From Taibaiella lutea (GTDB lineage: Bacteria; Bacteroidota; Bacteroidia; Chitinophagales; Chitinophagaceae), in NCBI RefSeq assembly GCF_008629695.1, contig NZ_VWSH01000001.1:647990-711989 (forward strand): 64,000 bases of DNA. Reading direction: 5' to 3'. A program made the position numbers and the translations under genes. The notes under the pieces are model-generated. The model worked only from the letters and a program-made list of their open reading frames with translations, was not told the origin of the DNA and made no database searches. Of this stretch, positions 52,715 through 60,045 are shown in pieces. Numbering within the stretch: position 1 is the stretch's first letter; each line of letters opens with the position of its first letter.

Positions 52715-53692
52715 TTAAATCTTCCCCAGTTCCTTTAATAATTTTTCTTTGCTGATGGGCACAACGCCAACTTCCTCACATACAAGGCCACCTGCAATAT
52801 TGGACCATTCAGCCATAAGCTCCACATCTCCGGTAAGCGCATAAACCATAGCAGCTACCGCAATGACTGTATCGCCTGCTCCACTTACATCAGCAATGTT
52901 CCTGTGATGCGATGGAATGATCTTGCTTTCCGTACCATTATTAAAATAAACACCTTTGTCGGACAAAGTAATGAAAGAAATATGATGCTGTAAATGCTTA
53001 TTCAGAAGTTCATGCACTTCCTTCATCGACGCTTCGTTTATCTGTTGCAAAGGAATGTGCAGGCCTTCTCTTACTTCTTTAAGATTAGGCTTGAAAATAT
53101 CTACATTTTTATATGCCAGAAAGTTTTTGAGCTTCGGATCAACAGCTGTTAAAATACCTAATGACTTACAATGGCGAATAATTTTATCGATAATATTCTC
53201 CTTTAAAACGCCTTTGTTATAATCTTCAAATATAACCACATCAGGCTTTTGGATTTGCAGGAAACGAAGTGTAGCATCAATGAATGCATGTTCGTCTCTG
53301 ATGTTCAGATCATCGCTTTTTTCCGCATCCAGTCGCACCATTTGCTGGTTGCGGCTAAGGATACGTGTTTTAGTGGTAGTAACCCTGTCTGTGCTTTGTT
53401 GAACCAAATCGGCCTGAATATCTTGTTCTCCTAAAAGCTTCAATAACAATTTTGCATCATCATCCGCACCAATTACACTGGCAAGCGTAACTTTCGCTCC
53501 GAGCGATTTACAATTCAAGGCGACATTGGCAGCGCCACCTAAACGGCTTTCCGATTTGTGGATGGCTACCACAGGGACCGGCGCCTCAGGCGAAATACGT
53601 TCCACTTCACCCCAACGATACACATCAAGCATCACATCGCCAACAACGACGACATGCAGACCGGAAAATTTTTCTAAAATATTGTGAGGCAT
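52715..53692 (-). CDS. hldA: RfaE domain I-type heptose-7-phosphate kinase (HldA/HldE-N)
   Basis: 325 residues. Signature VVVVGDVMLDVYRWGEVERI, SPEAPVPVVAIHKSESRLGG and AANVALNCKSLGAKVTLASV match the kinase half of HldE (RfaE). The PfkB signature DVSGAGDTVIAVAAMV ends the fold. It phosphorylates D-glycero-D-manno-heptose 7-phosphate at O-1 for ADP-heptose. There is no nucleotidyltransferase domain here. It begins 18 bases after the last TonB_C gene and is probably in that operon. Confidence 0.87.
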   Translation of the reverse strand: MPHNILEKFSGLHVVVVGDVMLDVYRWGEVERISPEAPVPVVAIHKSESRLGGAANVALNCKSLGAKVTLASVIGADDDAKLLLKLLGEQDIQADLVQQSTDRVTTTKTRILSRNQQMVRLDAEKSDDLNIRDEHAFIDATLRFLQIQKPDVVIFEDYNKGVLKENIIDKIIRHCKSLGILTAVDPKLKNFLAYKNVDIFKPNLKEVREGLHIPLQQINEASMKEVHELLNKHLQHHISFITLSDKGVYFNNGTESKIIPSHHRNIADVSGAGDTVIAVAAMVYALTGDVELMAEWSNIAGGLVCEEVGVVPISKEKLLKELGKI

Positions 53693-53710
53693 TTTTGTTG
53701 AAAATTCAGA

Positions 53711-54547
53711 TTATCTATCCAACTTAAAGGTTACTGGCATTGTATAATACATACGTACGGGTTGCCCATTTTGAGTTCCCGGCTTCCATTTTGGCATAGA
53801 ATTAACTAAACGAACCGCTTCTTTTCCAAAACCCGAATTGGGCACATCTCGCACCAAAACTATATCTTTAATACTACCATCTCTATCTACAACAAACTGA
53901 ACGATAGCTCTTCCGGCAAGCCCATCTTCTCTGGCTCCTACTGGGTATTTCAAATGTGAATTTAAAAATTTTTGCAATGCTTCCATACCTCCAGGAAATT
54001 CTGCACTATGCTCCACAGAATAAAAAATTTTCTCTTCCGGCTCCGTAGATTGAGGTTCTTCTTTTTTTACTAAATATTCCCTGGCGTCAGGTAAGCTGGT
54101 ATCTCTTGCTTGTCCCCGGAGCTTAAAGGTAACCGGTAAAGTGTAATATGTTTTAACAGCCTGGCCATTTTGTTTTGCCGGTTTCCAGTTTGGCATAGCT
54201 TTTACTACTCTCAATACTTCTTGATCCATACTAGAATCAACGCTTTTTACAATTTCTTCATTGCAGAGAGAGCCGTCTGTACAAACCACAAATTTAACAA
54301 CAACACGTCCTTCTTTATTTTTTTCGCGGGCATCGGCAGGGTATCTTATACTACTGGATAAATAATTCATAAGACCTTGCTGTCCACCCATAAATTCAGG
54401 AAGTTCATCCACAGCAGAAAAAATTTTACCCATAATACCTGTGTCCTTTCGTCCAACAGGTTTATAAGTATTGGAGCCGGAGTTAACTTGAGAAAAGGTA
54501 TTAAGGGATAAACATGATAATAAAAATAAACTGAAAATAGTTTTCAT
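53711..54547 (-). CDS. secreted protein with two TonB C-terminal domains
   Basis: 278 residues. Signal peptide ending NTFSQ. Two TonB_C units, ~48-145 (VDELPEFMGGQQGLMNYLSS, YPADAREKNKEGRVVVKFVV) and ~190-278 (AEFPGGMEALQKFLNSHLKY, MPKWKPGTQNGQPVRMYYTM). It lacks the membrane anchor and proline-rich spacer of true TonB, so it may not be an energy transducer. ATG 54547 is chosen for the signal peptide. Third gene of a TonB_C trio; hldA follows. Confidence 0.87.
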   Translation of the reverse strand: MKTIFSLFLLSCLSLNTFSQVNSGSNTYKPVGRKDTGIMGKIFSAVDELPEFMGGQQGLMNYLSSSIRYPADAREKNKEGRVVVKFVVCTDGSLCNEEIVKSVDSSMDQEVLRVVKAMPNWKPAKQNGQAVKTYYTLPVTFKLRGQARDTSLPDAREYLVKKEEPQSTEPEEKIFYSVEHSAEFPGGMEALQKFLNSHLKYPVGAREDGLAGRAIVQFVVDRDGSIKDIVLVRDVPNSGFGKEAVRLVNSMPKWKPGTQNGQPVRMYYTMPVTFKLDR

Positions 54548-54571
54548 GACAATGCAACAAGAATTCATAAT

Positions 54572-54976
54572 TTAAAACATCGCAAAAGTAATGGGTAAAT
54601 TATAATAAACGGCAACAAAATTGCCGTTTTGCATGCCGGGATCCCATTTTGGCATCCCGCTTACAACGCGCAATGCTTCCTTATCGCAAGCTGCATCAAG
54701 GCTGCTTATGATTTCAGTATGTGTAATGCTGCCGTCCGCTTCCACCACAAAACGGACCACCACTTTACCGTGAACCGCATTTTTCATAGCTGATTTCGGA
54801 TAGCGCAGATGCCTCCTTATATATTTGCTCATGGCATCTTTGCCACCCGGAAATGATGGCATTTGCTCCGCTGTTGTATACACTTCTGCAGATTGCTTTT
54901 CCTGTTGTGAAAAACAAATTCCTGCTTGTAACAGCAGGAACAAACAAAGTCCATATTTTAAAAACAGGCATTTCAT
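54572..54976 (-). CDS. secreted single TonB_C-domain protein
   Basis: 134 residues. Signal peptide ending GICFSQ (residue 24), then one TonB_C unit: AEQMPSFPGGKDAMSKYIRR, YPKSAMKNAVHGKVVVRFVV and MPKWDPGMQNGNFVAVYYNL. No anchor helix beyond the signal and no proline-rich region. Gap of 24 bases to the next gene and 12 to the previous. Likely arose by tandem duplication with its neighbours. Confidence 0.87.
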   Translation of the reverse strand: MKCLFLKYGLCLFLLLQAGICFSQQEKQSAEVYTTAEQMPSFPGGKDAMSKYIRRHLRYPKSAMKNAVHGKVVVRFVVEADGSITHTEIISSLDAACDKEALRVVSGMPKWDPGMQNGNFVAVYYNLPITFAMF

Positions 54977-54988
54977 TATTTTGAAGTT

Positions 54989-55393
54989 TTAATCAGAACC
55001 GGAAGGTAATTCAAAATCAATAGGTAAATAATACACCACTTCAATGGCTTTTCCATCTTTATGCGCAGGTTCCCAATGTGGCATCTTTCTGGCCACCCTT
55101 ATTGCTTCCTCATCGCACCCCGAACCCAGGCCTTTTAAAACTTTTATATCTTCCACTTTTCCTTCAACATTAATCTTAAAACAAAGAATGACATAGCCTT
55201 CCACTTTATTTTCCAATGCAGCATTAGGATATCTGAGATTCAGGGCAAGATATTTCCTCAACTCACGTTCGCCACCGGGGAAAACGGGTTTTTCTTTTTC
55301 AGTCAGATTTACAGGCACATCTTTAAGGGCGCCTTGGGCATGTACTTCAAACTGAAGAAACAGTATTAAAATAAATGCAATAAAGTGTTTCAT
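54989..55393 (-). CDS. secreted single TonB_C-domain protein
   Basis: 134 residues. Signal peptide ending EVHAQ (residue 20), then one TonB_C unit: EKPVFPGGERELRKYLALNL, YPNAALENKVEGYVILCFKI and MPHWEPAHKDGKAIEVVYYL. First gene of the trio, with the only clear promoter of the run at 55418. Confidence 0.87.
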   Translation of the reverse strand: MKHFIAFILILFLQFEVHAQGALKDVPVNLTEKEKPVFPGGERELRKYLALNLRYPNAALENKVEGYVILCFKINVEGKVEDIKVLKGLGSGCDEEAIRVARKMPHWEPAHKDGKAIEVVYYLPIDFELPSGSD

Positions 55394-55417
55394 ATTGGCT
55401 TAAATGGTAATCAGTCT

Positions 55418-55425
55418 CAAAAATA
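55418..55425 (-). promoter_or_regulatory. -7 element TATTTTTG of the TonB_C/hldA run
   Basis: A perfect TAnnTTTG on the minus strand, 24 bases before the ATG at 55393. No other clear -7 element is seen in front of the genes down to 52653. Confidence 0.6.
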
Positions 55426-55466
55426 GTTAATATTTACGAGCTAATATGACTTCTGCAAGAAGTTCA

Positions 55467-57107
55467 TTATAATGTTACAAAATCAAATCTATCTACATCA
55501 AATAAACCTTTATCTGTAATTTTCAAAGAAGGTATAACAGGCAATGCCATAAAAGATAAAGTCATGAAAGGCGCTGTAAGCTTGCTTCCTAATGCTTTAG
55601 CTGCTTTGTCCATCTTTTCGTACTGCGCAGCAGCAGTAAAAGCATCTTTATCGCTCATCAACCCGGCTACAGGTAAAGGCATCACATCTGTCGCTGTCCC
55701 ATCACAGATGCTGATTCCACCTTTACAATCAATAATTGCATTCACCGCTTCGCAAATGGCATTGTCATCCACGCCAACAAAAACAATATTATGACTGTCA
55801 TGCGCCACGCTGCTTGCTATCGCACCTCTCTGCAATCCGAAATTACGGATGAAACCCATTGAAACCGGAGCGGAATTATAACGATTGACCACACCGATTT
55901 TTAAAACATCTTGTCGGATGTCTGTTATAATATTCCCGTCAGCAACCTTTAATATTGCCTCAGACGCATTTGTAATCAATTGTCCGTCTAAAGCATCTAT
56001 GATTTTGCAGGAAGCGGTTTCAGCATTTCTATCTTTTGATTTCAGCTGAAAATCCTCCTGCTTTAAAGGGCTGATAGAAAAATGATTAATGGGTTTTACA
56101 GGTGTCGTTTCAATAAACGATTTATTATTTTCTACAATCAGGCTACCATCAATGTATACCTGCTCTATTTCAAATTCTTTCAGATCTTTCACCACAATAA
56201 AATCGGCGGCCTGTCCTTCAAGCAGATAACCAACATCCAGGCCATAATGCAGCACAGGCAAAATACAAGACGCATATAGTACATTAAACAAATCGTAACC
56301 TTCGGCCACAGCTCTTTTTACCAATAAATTTATATGCCCCTTACACAATTCATCAGGGTGCTTATCATCACTGCAAAACATAATTTTACCGGGGTGGCTT
56401 TTCAATAAAGGCGCCAACGCTGTATAATTTTTTGCCGCACTTCCTTCGCGAATCAGAATATTCATACCGGCCGCAAGTTTATCATTAGCTTCTTCAATGC
56501 TGACACATTCATGATCTGTTGTAATACCGGCAGCAGCATACCTGAATGCATCTTTCCCACGCAAACCCGGCGCATGGCCGTCTACAGGCTTTCCCAAAGC
56601 TTTTGCTGCAGCTATTTTCAACATAACTTCCCTATCTTCAAACAATACCCCCGGAAAATTCATCATTTCGGTCAGGTACTTTATTTCTTTCCTTTGTAAC
56701 AAGGCTTTAATATCATTGGAATCGATTACAGCACCAGCGGTTTCAAAAGTGGTAGCAGGCACACAGGAAGGCGCACCAAAATTAAACTTCAAAGGAGAAT
56801 GACCTGCGTTTTCAATCATATAATCAACGCCTGCAATGCCACATACATTGGCAATTTCATGAGGATCGCTGACTGTTGCGACTGTTCCGTGCTTTACGGC
56901 AATAGCAGCAAATTCAGTCGGCACCAGCATGGAGCTTTCAATATGGATATGCGCATCAATAAAACCCGGCAAAATATAATGATCATCTGCTTTTTCTACC
57001 TTTTCGACAGATAATATCTTACCGTTTTCAACCTGAATATTTGCAGGAAAAACGGTACGGTTCAGGATGTCAACATATTGGCCGCTGATGAAAAAAGATG
57101 ATTGCAT
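55467..57107 (-). CDS. ade: adenine deaminase
   Basis: 546 residues. Amidohydrolase fold with LPGFIDAHIHIESSM (metal histidines), HGTVATVSDPHEIANVCG, GHAPGLRGK, TTDHECVS and the C-terminal domain with NIVFVGVDD and GGISICDGTATDVMPLPVAG. Adenine to hypoxanthine plus ammonia in purine salvage, metal-dependent. The length fits the bacterial family. It follows mgsA on the same strand but a terminator lies between. Confidence 0.94.
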   Translation of the reverse strand: MQSSFFISGQYVDILNRTVFPANIQVENGKILSVEKVEKADDHYILPGFIDAHIHIESSMLVPTEFAAIAVKHGTVATVSDPHEIANVCGIAGVDYMIENAGHSPLKFNFGAPSCVPATTFETAGAVIDSNDIKALLQRKEIKYLTEMMNFPGVLFEDREVMLKIAAAKALGKPVDGHAPGLRGKDAFRYAAAGITTDHECVSIEEANDKLAAGMNILIREGSAAKNYTALAPLLKSHPGKIMFCSDDKHPDELCKGHINLLVKRAVAEGYDLFNVLYASCILPVLHYGLDVGYLLEGQAADFIVVKDLKEFEIEQVYIDGSLIVENNKSFIETTPVKPINHFSISPLKQEDFQLKSKDRNAETASCKIIDALDGQLITNASEAILKVADGNIITDIRQDVLKIGVVNRYNSAPVSMGFIRNFGLQRGAIASSVAHDSHNIVFVGVDDNAICEAVNAIIDCKGGISICDGTATDVMPLPVAGLMSDKDAFTAAAQYEKMDKAAKALGSKLTAPFMTLSFMALPVIPSLKITDKGLFDVDRFDFVTL

Positions 57108-57126
57108 TTTTGTTGGTTTGGAATAA

Positions 57127-57158
57127 AAATAAGAACCTTTTTACAAAGGTTCTTATTT
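57127..57158 (-). terminator. mgsA terminator
   Basis: AAATAAGAACCTTT / AAAGGTTCTTATTT form a 14-bp perfect stem with a 4-base loop; on the minus strand TTATT follows. Confidence 0.8.
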
Positions 57159-57192
57159 AGCTGCAATTAATAACAATCAGAACATTTTCGGT

Positions 57193-57657
57193 TTATTCAT
57201 TCTCATGAATATCCCTGCTCAAATAATCTGTATAATCCGGCATGATACGTTGATACTCACTATTCATATACGGAGATGTAATAATAAAATCAGCGGTGGT
57301 TCTGTCGCAGGCTAATAATATATTCCAGGTAACGCTCAGGCGCAATAAAGCTTTTACATCGGTATCGTGTGGTTGCGCATTCATCGGATCCCAATAGAAG
57401 ATAATCATATCAATCTGTCCTGTTGCGATAAGGCTTCCTATTTGCTGGTCGCCGCCCAACGGCCCGCTCAGGAATTTTGTTATAGGCAAATGCAAAGCCT
57501 CTTCAATCATTTTGCCTGTAGTACCTGTAGCATACAAAGTATGCTGCGCAAGAATATCTTTATTTGCAGAAACCCAATCCAGTAAATCTGCTTTCCTGTA
57601 GTCATGGGCAACTAATGCAATATGCTTCTTTCTACTTAATGTTCTTATGTTGGCCAT
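57193..57657 (-). CDS. mgsA: methylglyoxal synthase
   Basis: 154 residues. IALVAHDYRKADLLDWV at the start, ATGTTGKMIEEAL, the phosphate-binding SGPLGGDQQIG, and DMIIFYWDPMNAQPHDTDVK with the catalytic aspartates. It turns dihydroxyacetone phosphate into methylglyoxal, a bypass of lower glycolysis. It follows a TetR gene by 25 bases, so the regulator may respond to or control this pathway (inference). Confidence 0.95.
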   Translation of the reverse strand: MANIRTLSRKKHIALVAHDYRKADLLDWVSANKDILAQHTLYATGTTGKMIEEALHLPITKFLSGPLGGDQQIGSLIATGQIDMIIFYWDPMNAQPHDTDVKALLRLSVTWNILLACDRTTADFIITSPYMNSEYQRIMPDYTDYLSRDIHENE

Positions 57658-57682
57658 TTATTTGTTTAAGAAATTGGAATGG

Positions 57683-58222
57683 TTATTTGGCGGCCGGATA
57701 TTTGGACTTAAAAAATTGTTGCATCTCCAGATATTTATTTTTCTTATCATCTCTGTGCGCAATCAGATATTTCCAGAATGCTTCTACAAAAACCAGCATC
57801 AACTCTGTCTCTTTTTCAGGAAATTCATATTTCAAATCTTTAAAAGCCTTAACCAGCATGGCATGTAAAGGCTGCATAAACCGTTGATGCTGATTCATGG
57901 AAATTTCCATGTCCAGTAAACGATATTGTAACTCCCAAAATTGAGGTTCTTCCCAAACAAGCTTGTAAGGCAATTCTATAACAGTGTATATAAAATCCAA
58001 AGGTTCTTTATCCTGAAACATGCCGCGGTTGTGCTCCACGATACGTTTATAGCCCTCTTTAATGACAAAAGCCAGTAATTTTTCTTTATTTCCAAAATGT
58101 TTAAAAATCAATGCTTCTGATACTCCGGCGGCTTTGGCAATCAATTGGGTGGAAGTGCTTTCGTAACCTCGTTCGGCAAAAAGCGCTAAGGCACTGTCGG
58201 CAATGCTTTGCTTTCTATTCAT
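57683..58222 (-). CDS. TetR/AcrR-family transcriptional regulator
   Basis: 179 residues. HTH at ~1-50: MNRKQSIADSALALFAERGY, ESTSTQLIAKAAGVSEALIF and KHFGNKEKLLAFVIKEGYKR. The rest is a helical ligand-binding domain. The ATG at 58222 is chosen because it starts the HTH; the longer frame to 58396 adds hydrophobic, non-family sequence. It is co-oriented with mgsA, 25 bases upstream, so it may be transcribed with it. The ligand is unknown. Confidence 0.88.
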   Translation of the reverse strand: MNRKQSIADSALALFAERGYESTSTQLIAKAAGVSEALIFKHFGNKEKLLAFVIKEGYKRIVEHNRGMFQDKEPLDFIYTVIELPYKLVWEEPQFWELQYRLLDMEISMNQHQRFMQPLHAMLVKAFKDLKYEFPEKETELMLVFVEAFWKYLIAHRDDKKNKYLEMQQFFKSKYPAAK

Positions 58223-58409
58223 GAATGGGTAAAAAATGTTATAAATAAAGAATGAAATACTGCTGAACAGCCGTTTATCAGCATTTGGCTTTAAAATTAA
58301 TACAATTATCCAATTCTGATGTGATGAGATGTTAAATGGTATATAATTTAATGCATCCGGCCAAAGTAAAATCTGTTTTTTCATCTGTAAATACATACAA
58401 CATTTTAAT
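58223..58409. other. intergenic region between the TetR gene and ffh
   Basis: Divergent control region of about 190 bases. I see no palindrome long enough to call a TetR operator with confidence. Confidence 0.4.
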
Positions 58410-58417
58410 TACCTTTG
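58410..58417 (+). promoter_or_regulatory. -7 element TACCTTTG of ffh
   Basis: A perfect TAnnTTTG 26 bases before the ATG at 58444. Confidence 0.65.
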
Positions 58418-58443
58418 CCCCTCCAAAATTTTAAGCTAAAGAA

Positions 58444-59802
58444 ATGTTTGATAATCTTAGTGAACGGCTCGATTCGGCCTTTAAACTGCTGAAAGGTGAA
58501 GGCCGTATATCTGAAATCAACGTAGCCTCTACGGTAAAAGAAATTCGTCGTGCATTGGTTGATGCCGATGTAAACTATAAAATTGCCAAAGACCTTACCG
58601 ACAGGATAAAGGAAAAAGCATTAGGTGAAAAGGTATTGACTTCCGTTTCTCCCGGTCAGTTGATGGTCAAAATCGTAAAAGACGAACTGGCTGAATTGAT
58701 GGGTGGTGAAGAAGTAGAGCTTGACTTATCTGAAAAACCAACTATCATCCTGATTGCAGGATTGCAAGGCTCGGGTAAAACAACTTTCTCCGGTAAACTG
58801 GCCAATTATCTTAATTCAAAAAAGAACAAAAAACCTTTATTGGTAGCAGGCGACGTTTACCGTCCTGCGGCTATCAATCAGTTACATGTATTGGGCGAGC
58901 AAATCAAAGTGCCTGTTTACAGCGAGCCTGAAAATAAAGATGTAGTTCAGATTGCTTTGAATGCGATAGCGAAAGCGAAGCAGGACGGCAATAATGTTAT
59001 CATCATAGATACGGCAGGCCGTCTGGCGGTTGACGAAGCCATGATGACCGAGGTTGCCAATATCAAAAAAGCAGTCAACCCGAAAGAAATCTTGTTTGTG
59101 GTAGATTCCATGACCGGACAGGATGCGGTGAATACAGCCAAAGCCTTCAACGATCGTCTGGATTTTACCGGTGTTGTTTTAACGAAACTGGATGGTGATA
59201 CGCGTGGTGGTGCGGCTTTAACGATTAAATACACCGTTGAGAAGCCTATCAAGTTTGTGAGCATGGGCGAAAAGCTGGACACGCTGGATGTTTTCTATCC
59301 TGAGCGTATGGCGCAGCGTATTTTGGGCATGGGTGATATCATCTCTTTGGTAGAGCGTGCTCAGGACCAGTTTGATGAAGAGGAAGCCAAAAAGATTGAG
59401 AAGAAAATACGTGCTAATAAATTTGATTTCGACGATTTCAAAACACAGCTGGGACAAATCAAGAAAATGGGTAACATCAAAGACTTGTTGGCCATGATTC
59501 CGGGTGTTGGTAAAGCTATCAAGGATATTGACATCAGCGACGATGCATTCAAAGGCATTGAAGCCATGATTGACTCCATGACACCTGCCGAACGCCGTAA
59601 TCCTGATTTGATAAATCCTGCGCGTCGCAAACGTATTGCAACAGGTGCAGGCAAAGACATTTCAGAGATGAATGCTTTTATGAAACAATTTGAGCAGATG
59701 CGCGGCATGATGAAACAAATGAACAAATTCAAAGGAATGGGCATGGGTATGCCGGGAATGGGAATGCCTCCTGGAATGGGTGGTATGATGGGCAGAAAAT
59801 AA
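58444..59802 (+). CDS. ffh: signal recognition particle protein Ffh
   Basis: 452 residues. N domain (~1-85), GTPase domain with G1 GLQGSGKTT (~107), DTAGRLAVDEA, TKLDGDTRGGAA and the closing region to ~295, then the methionine-rich M domain ending MGMGMPGMGMPPGMGGMMGR. It binds signal sequences and 4.5S RNA for co-translational targeting. The 4.5S RNA gene is not seen nearby. Terminator at 59828. Confidence 0.97.
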   Translation: MFDNLSERLDSAFKLLKGEGRISEINVASTVKEIRRALVDADVNYKIAKDLTDRIKEKALGEKVLTSVSPGQLMVKIVKDELAELMGGEEVELDLSEKPTIILIAGLQGSGKTTFSGKLANYLNSKKNKKPLLVAGDVYRPAAINQLHVLGEQIKVPVYSEPENKDVVQIALNAIAKAKQDGNNVIIIDTAGRLAVDEAMMTEVANIKKAVNPKEILFVVDSMTGQDAVNTAKAFNDRLDFTGVVLTKLDGDTRGGAALTIKYTVEKPIKFVSMGEKLDTLDVFYPERMAQRILGMGDIISLVERAQDQFDEEEAKKIEKKIRANKFDFDDFKTQLGQIKKMGNIKDLLAMIPGVGKAIKDIDISDDAFKGIEAMIDSMTPAERRNPDLINPARRKRIATGAGKDISEMNAFMKQFEQMRGMMKQMNKFKGMGMGMPGMGMPPGMGGMMGRK

Positions 59803-59827
59803 AAATTCAGTCGTTAGTAAATAGTTT

Positions 59828-59864
59828 AAAATAGCACTTCTTTCATAGAAGTGCTATTTTTTTT
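59828..59864 (+). terminator. ffh terminator
   Basis: AAAATAGCACTTCT / AGAAGTGCTATTTT form a 14-bp perfect stem with a 5-base loop, then TTTT. Confidence 0.88.
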
Positions 59865-59883
59865 GTGCTGTGATTTCAGAATT

Positions 59884-59933
59884 GTTCATTGAACTTCTGT
59901 TAACGGCTTTTCTAAAAAAGGGGAAATTTCCCC
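59884..59933 (+). promoter_or_regulatory. two palindromes upstream of the ThDP-enzyme/oxidase operon
   Basis: GTTCA-T-TGAAC (59884-59894) and GGGGAAATTTCCCC (59920-59933, 14-bp perfect) lie 113-162 bases before the ATG at 60046. Neither is followed by a T-run, so they look like protein-binding sites rather than terminators. No clean TAnnTTTG is seen; ACTATTTTG (59966 area) is the nearest candidate. Confidence 0.45.
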
Positions 59934-60045
59934 ATCCTCTGTTATTTGCTTTGTTTCAAAAGATTACTATTTTGTGCTAATAAATAAAATATATTATTTG
60001 TTTAAAAACATCTAACAACATTTATTAACCAAACACACCATCACC

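Noticed and set aside
58223-58396. longer N-terminus of the TetR regulator
   Set aside because: TetR proteins start just before the HTH; the extra 58 residues are hydrophobic and not family-like.
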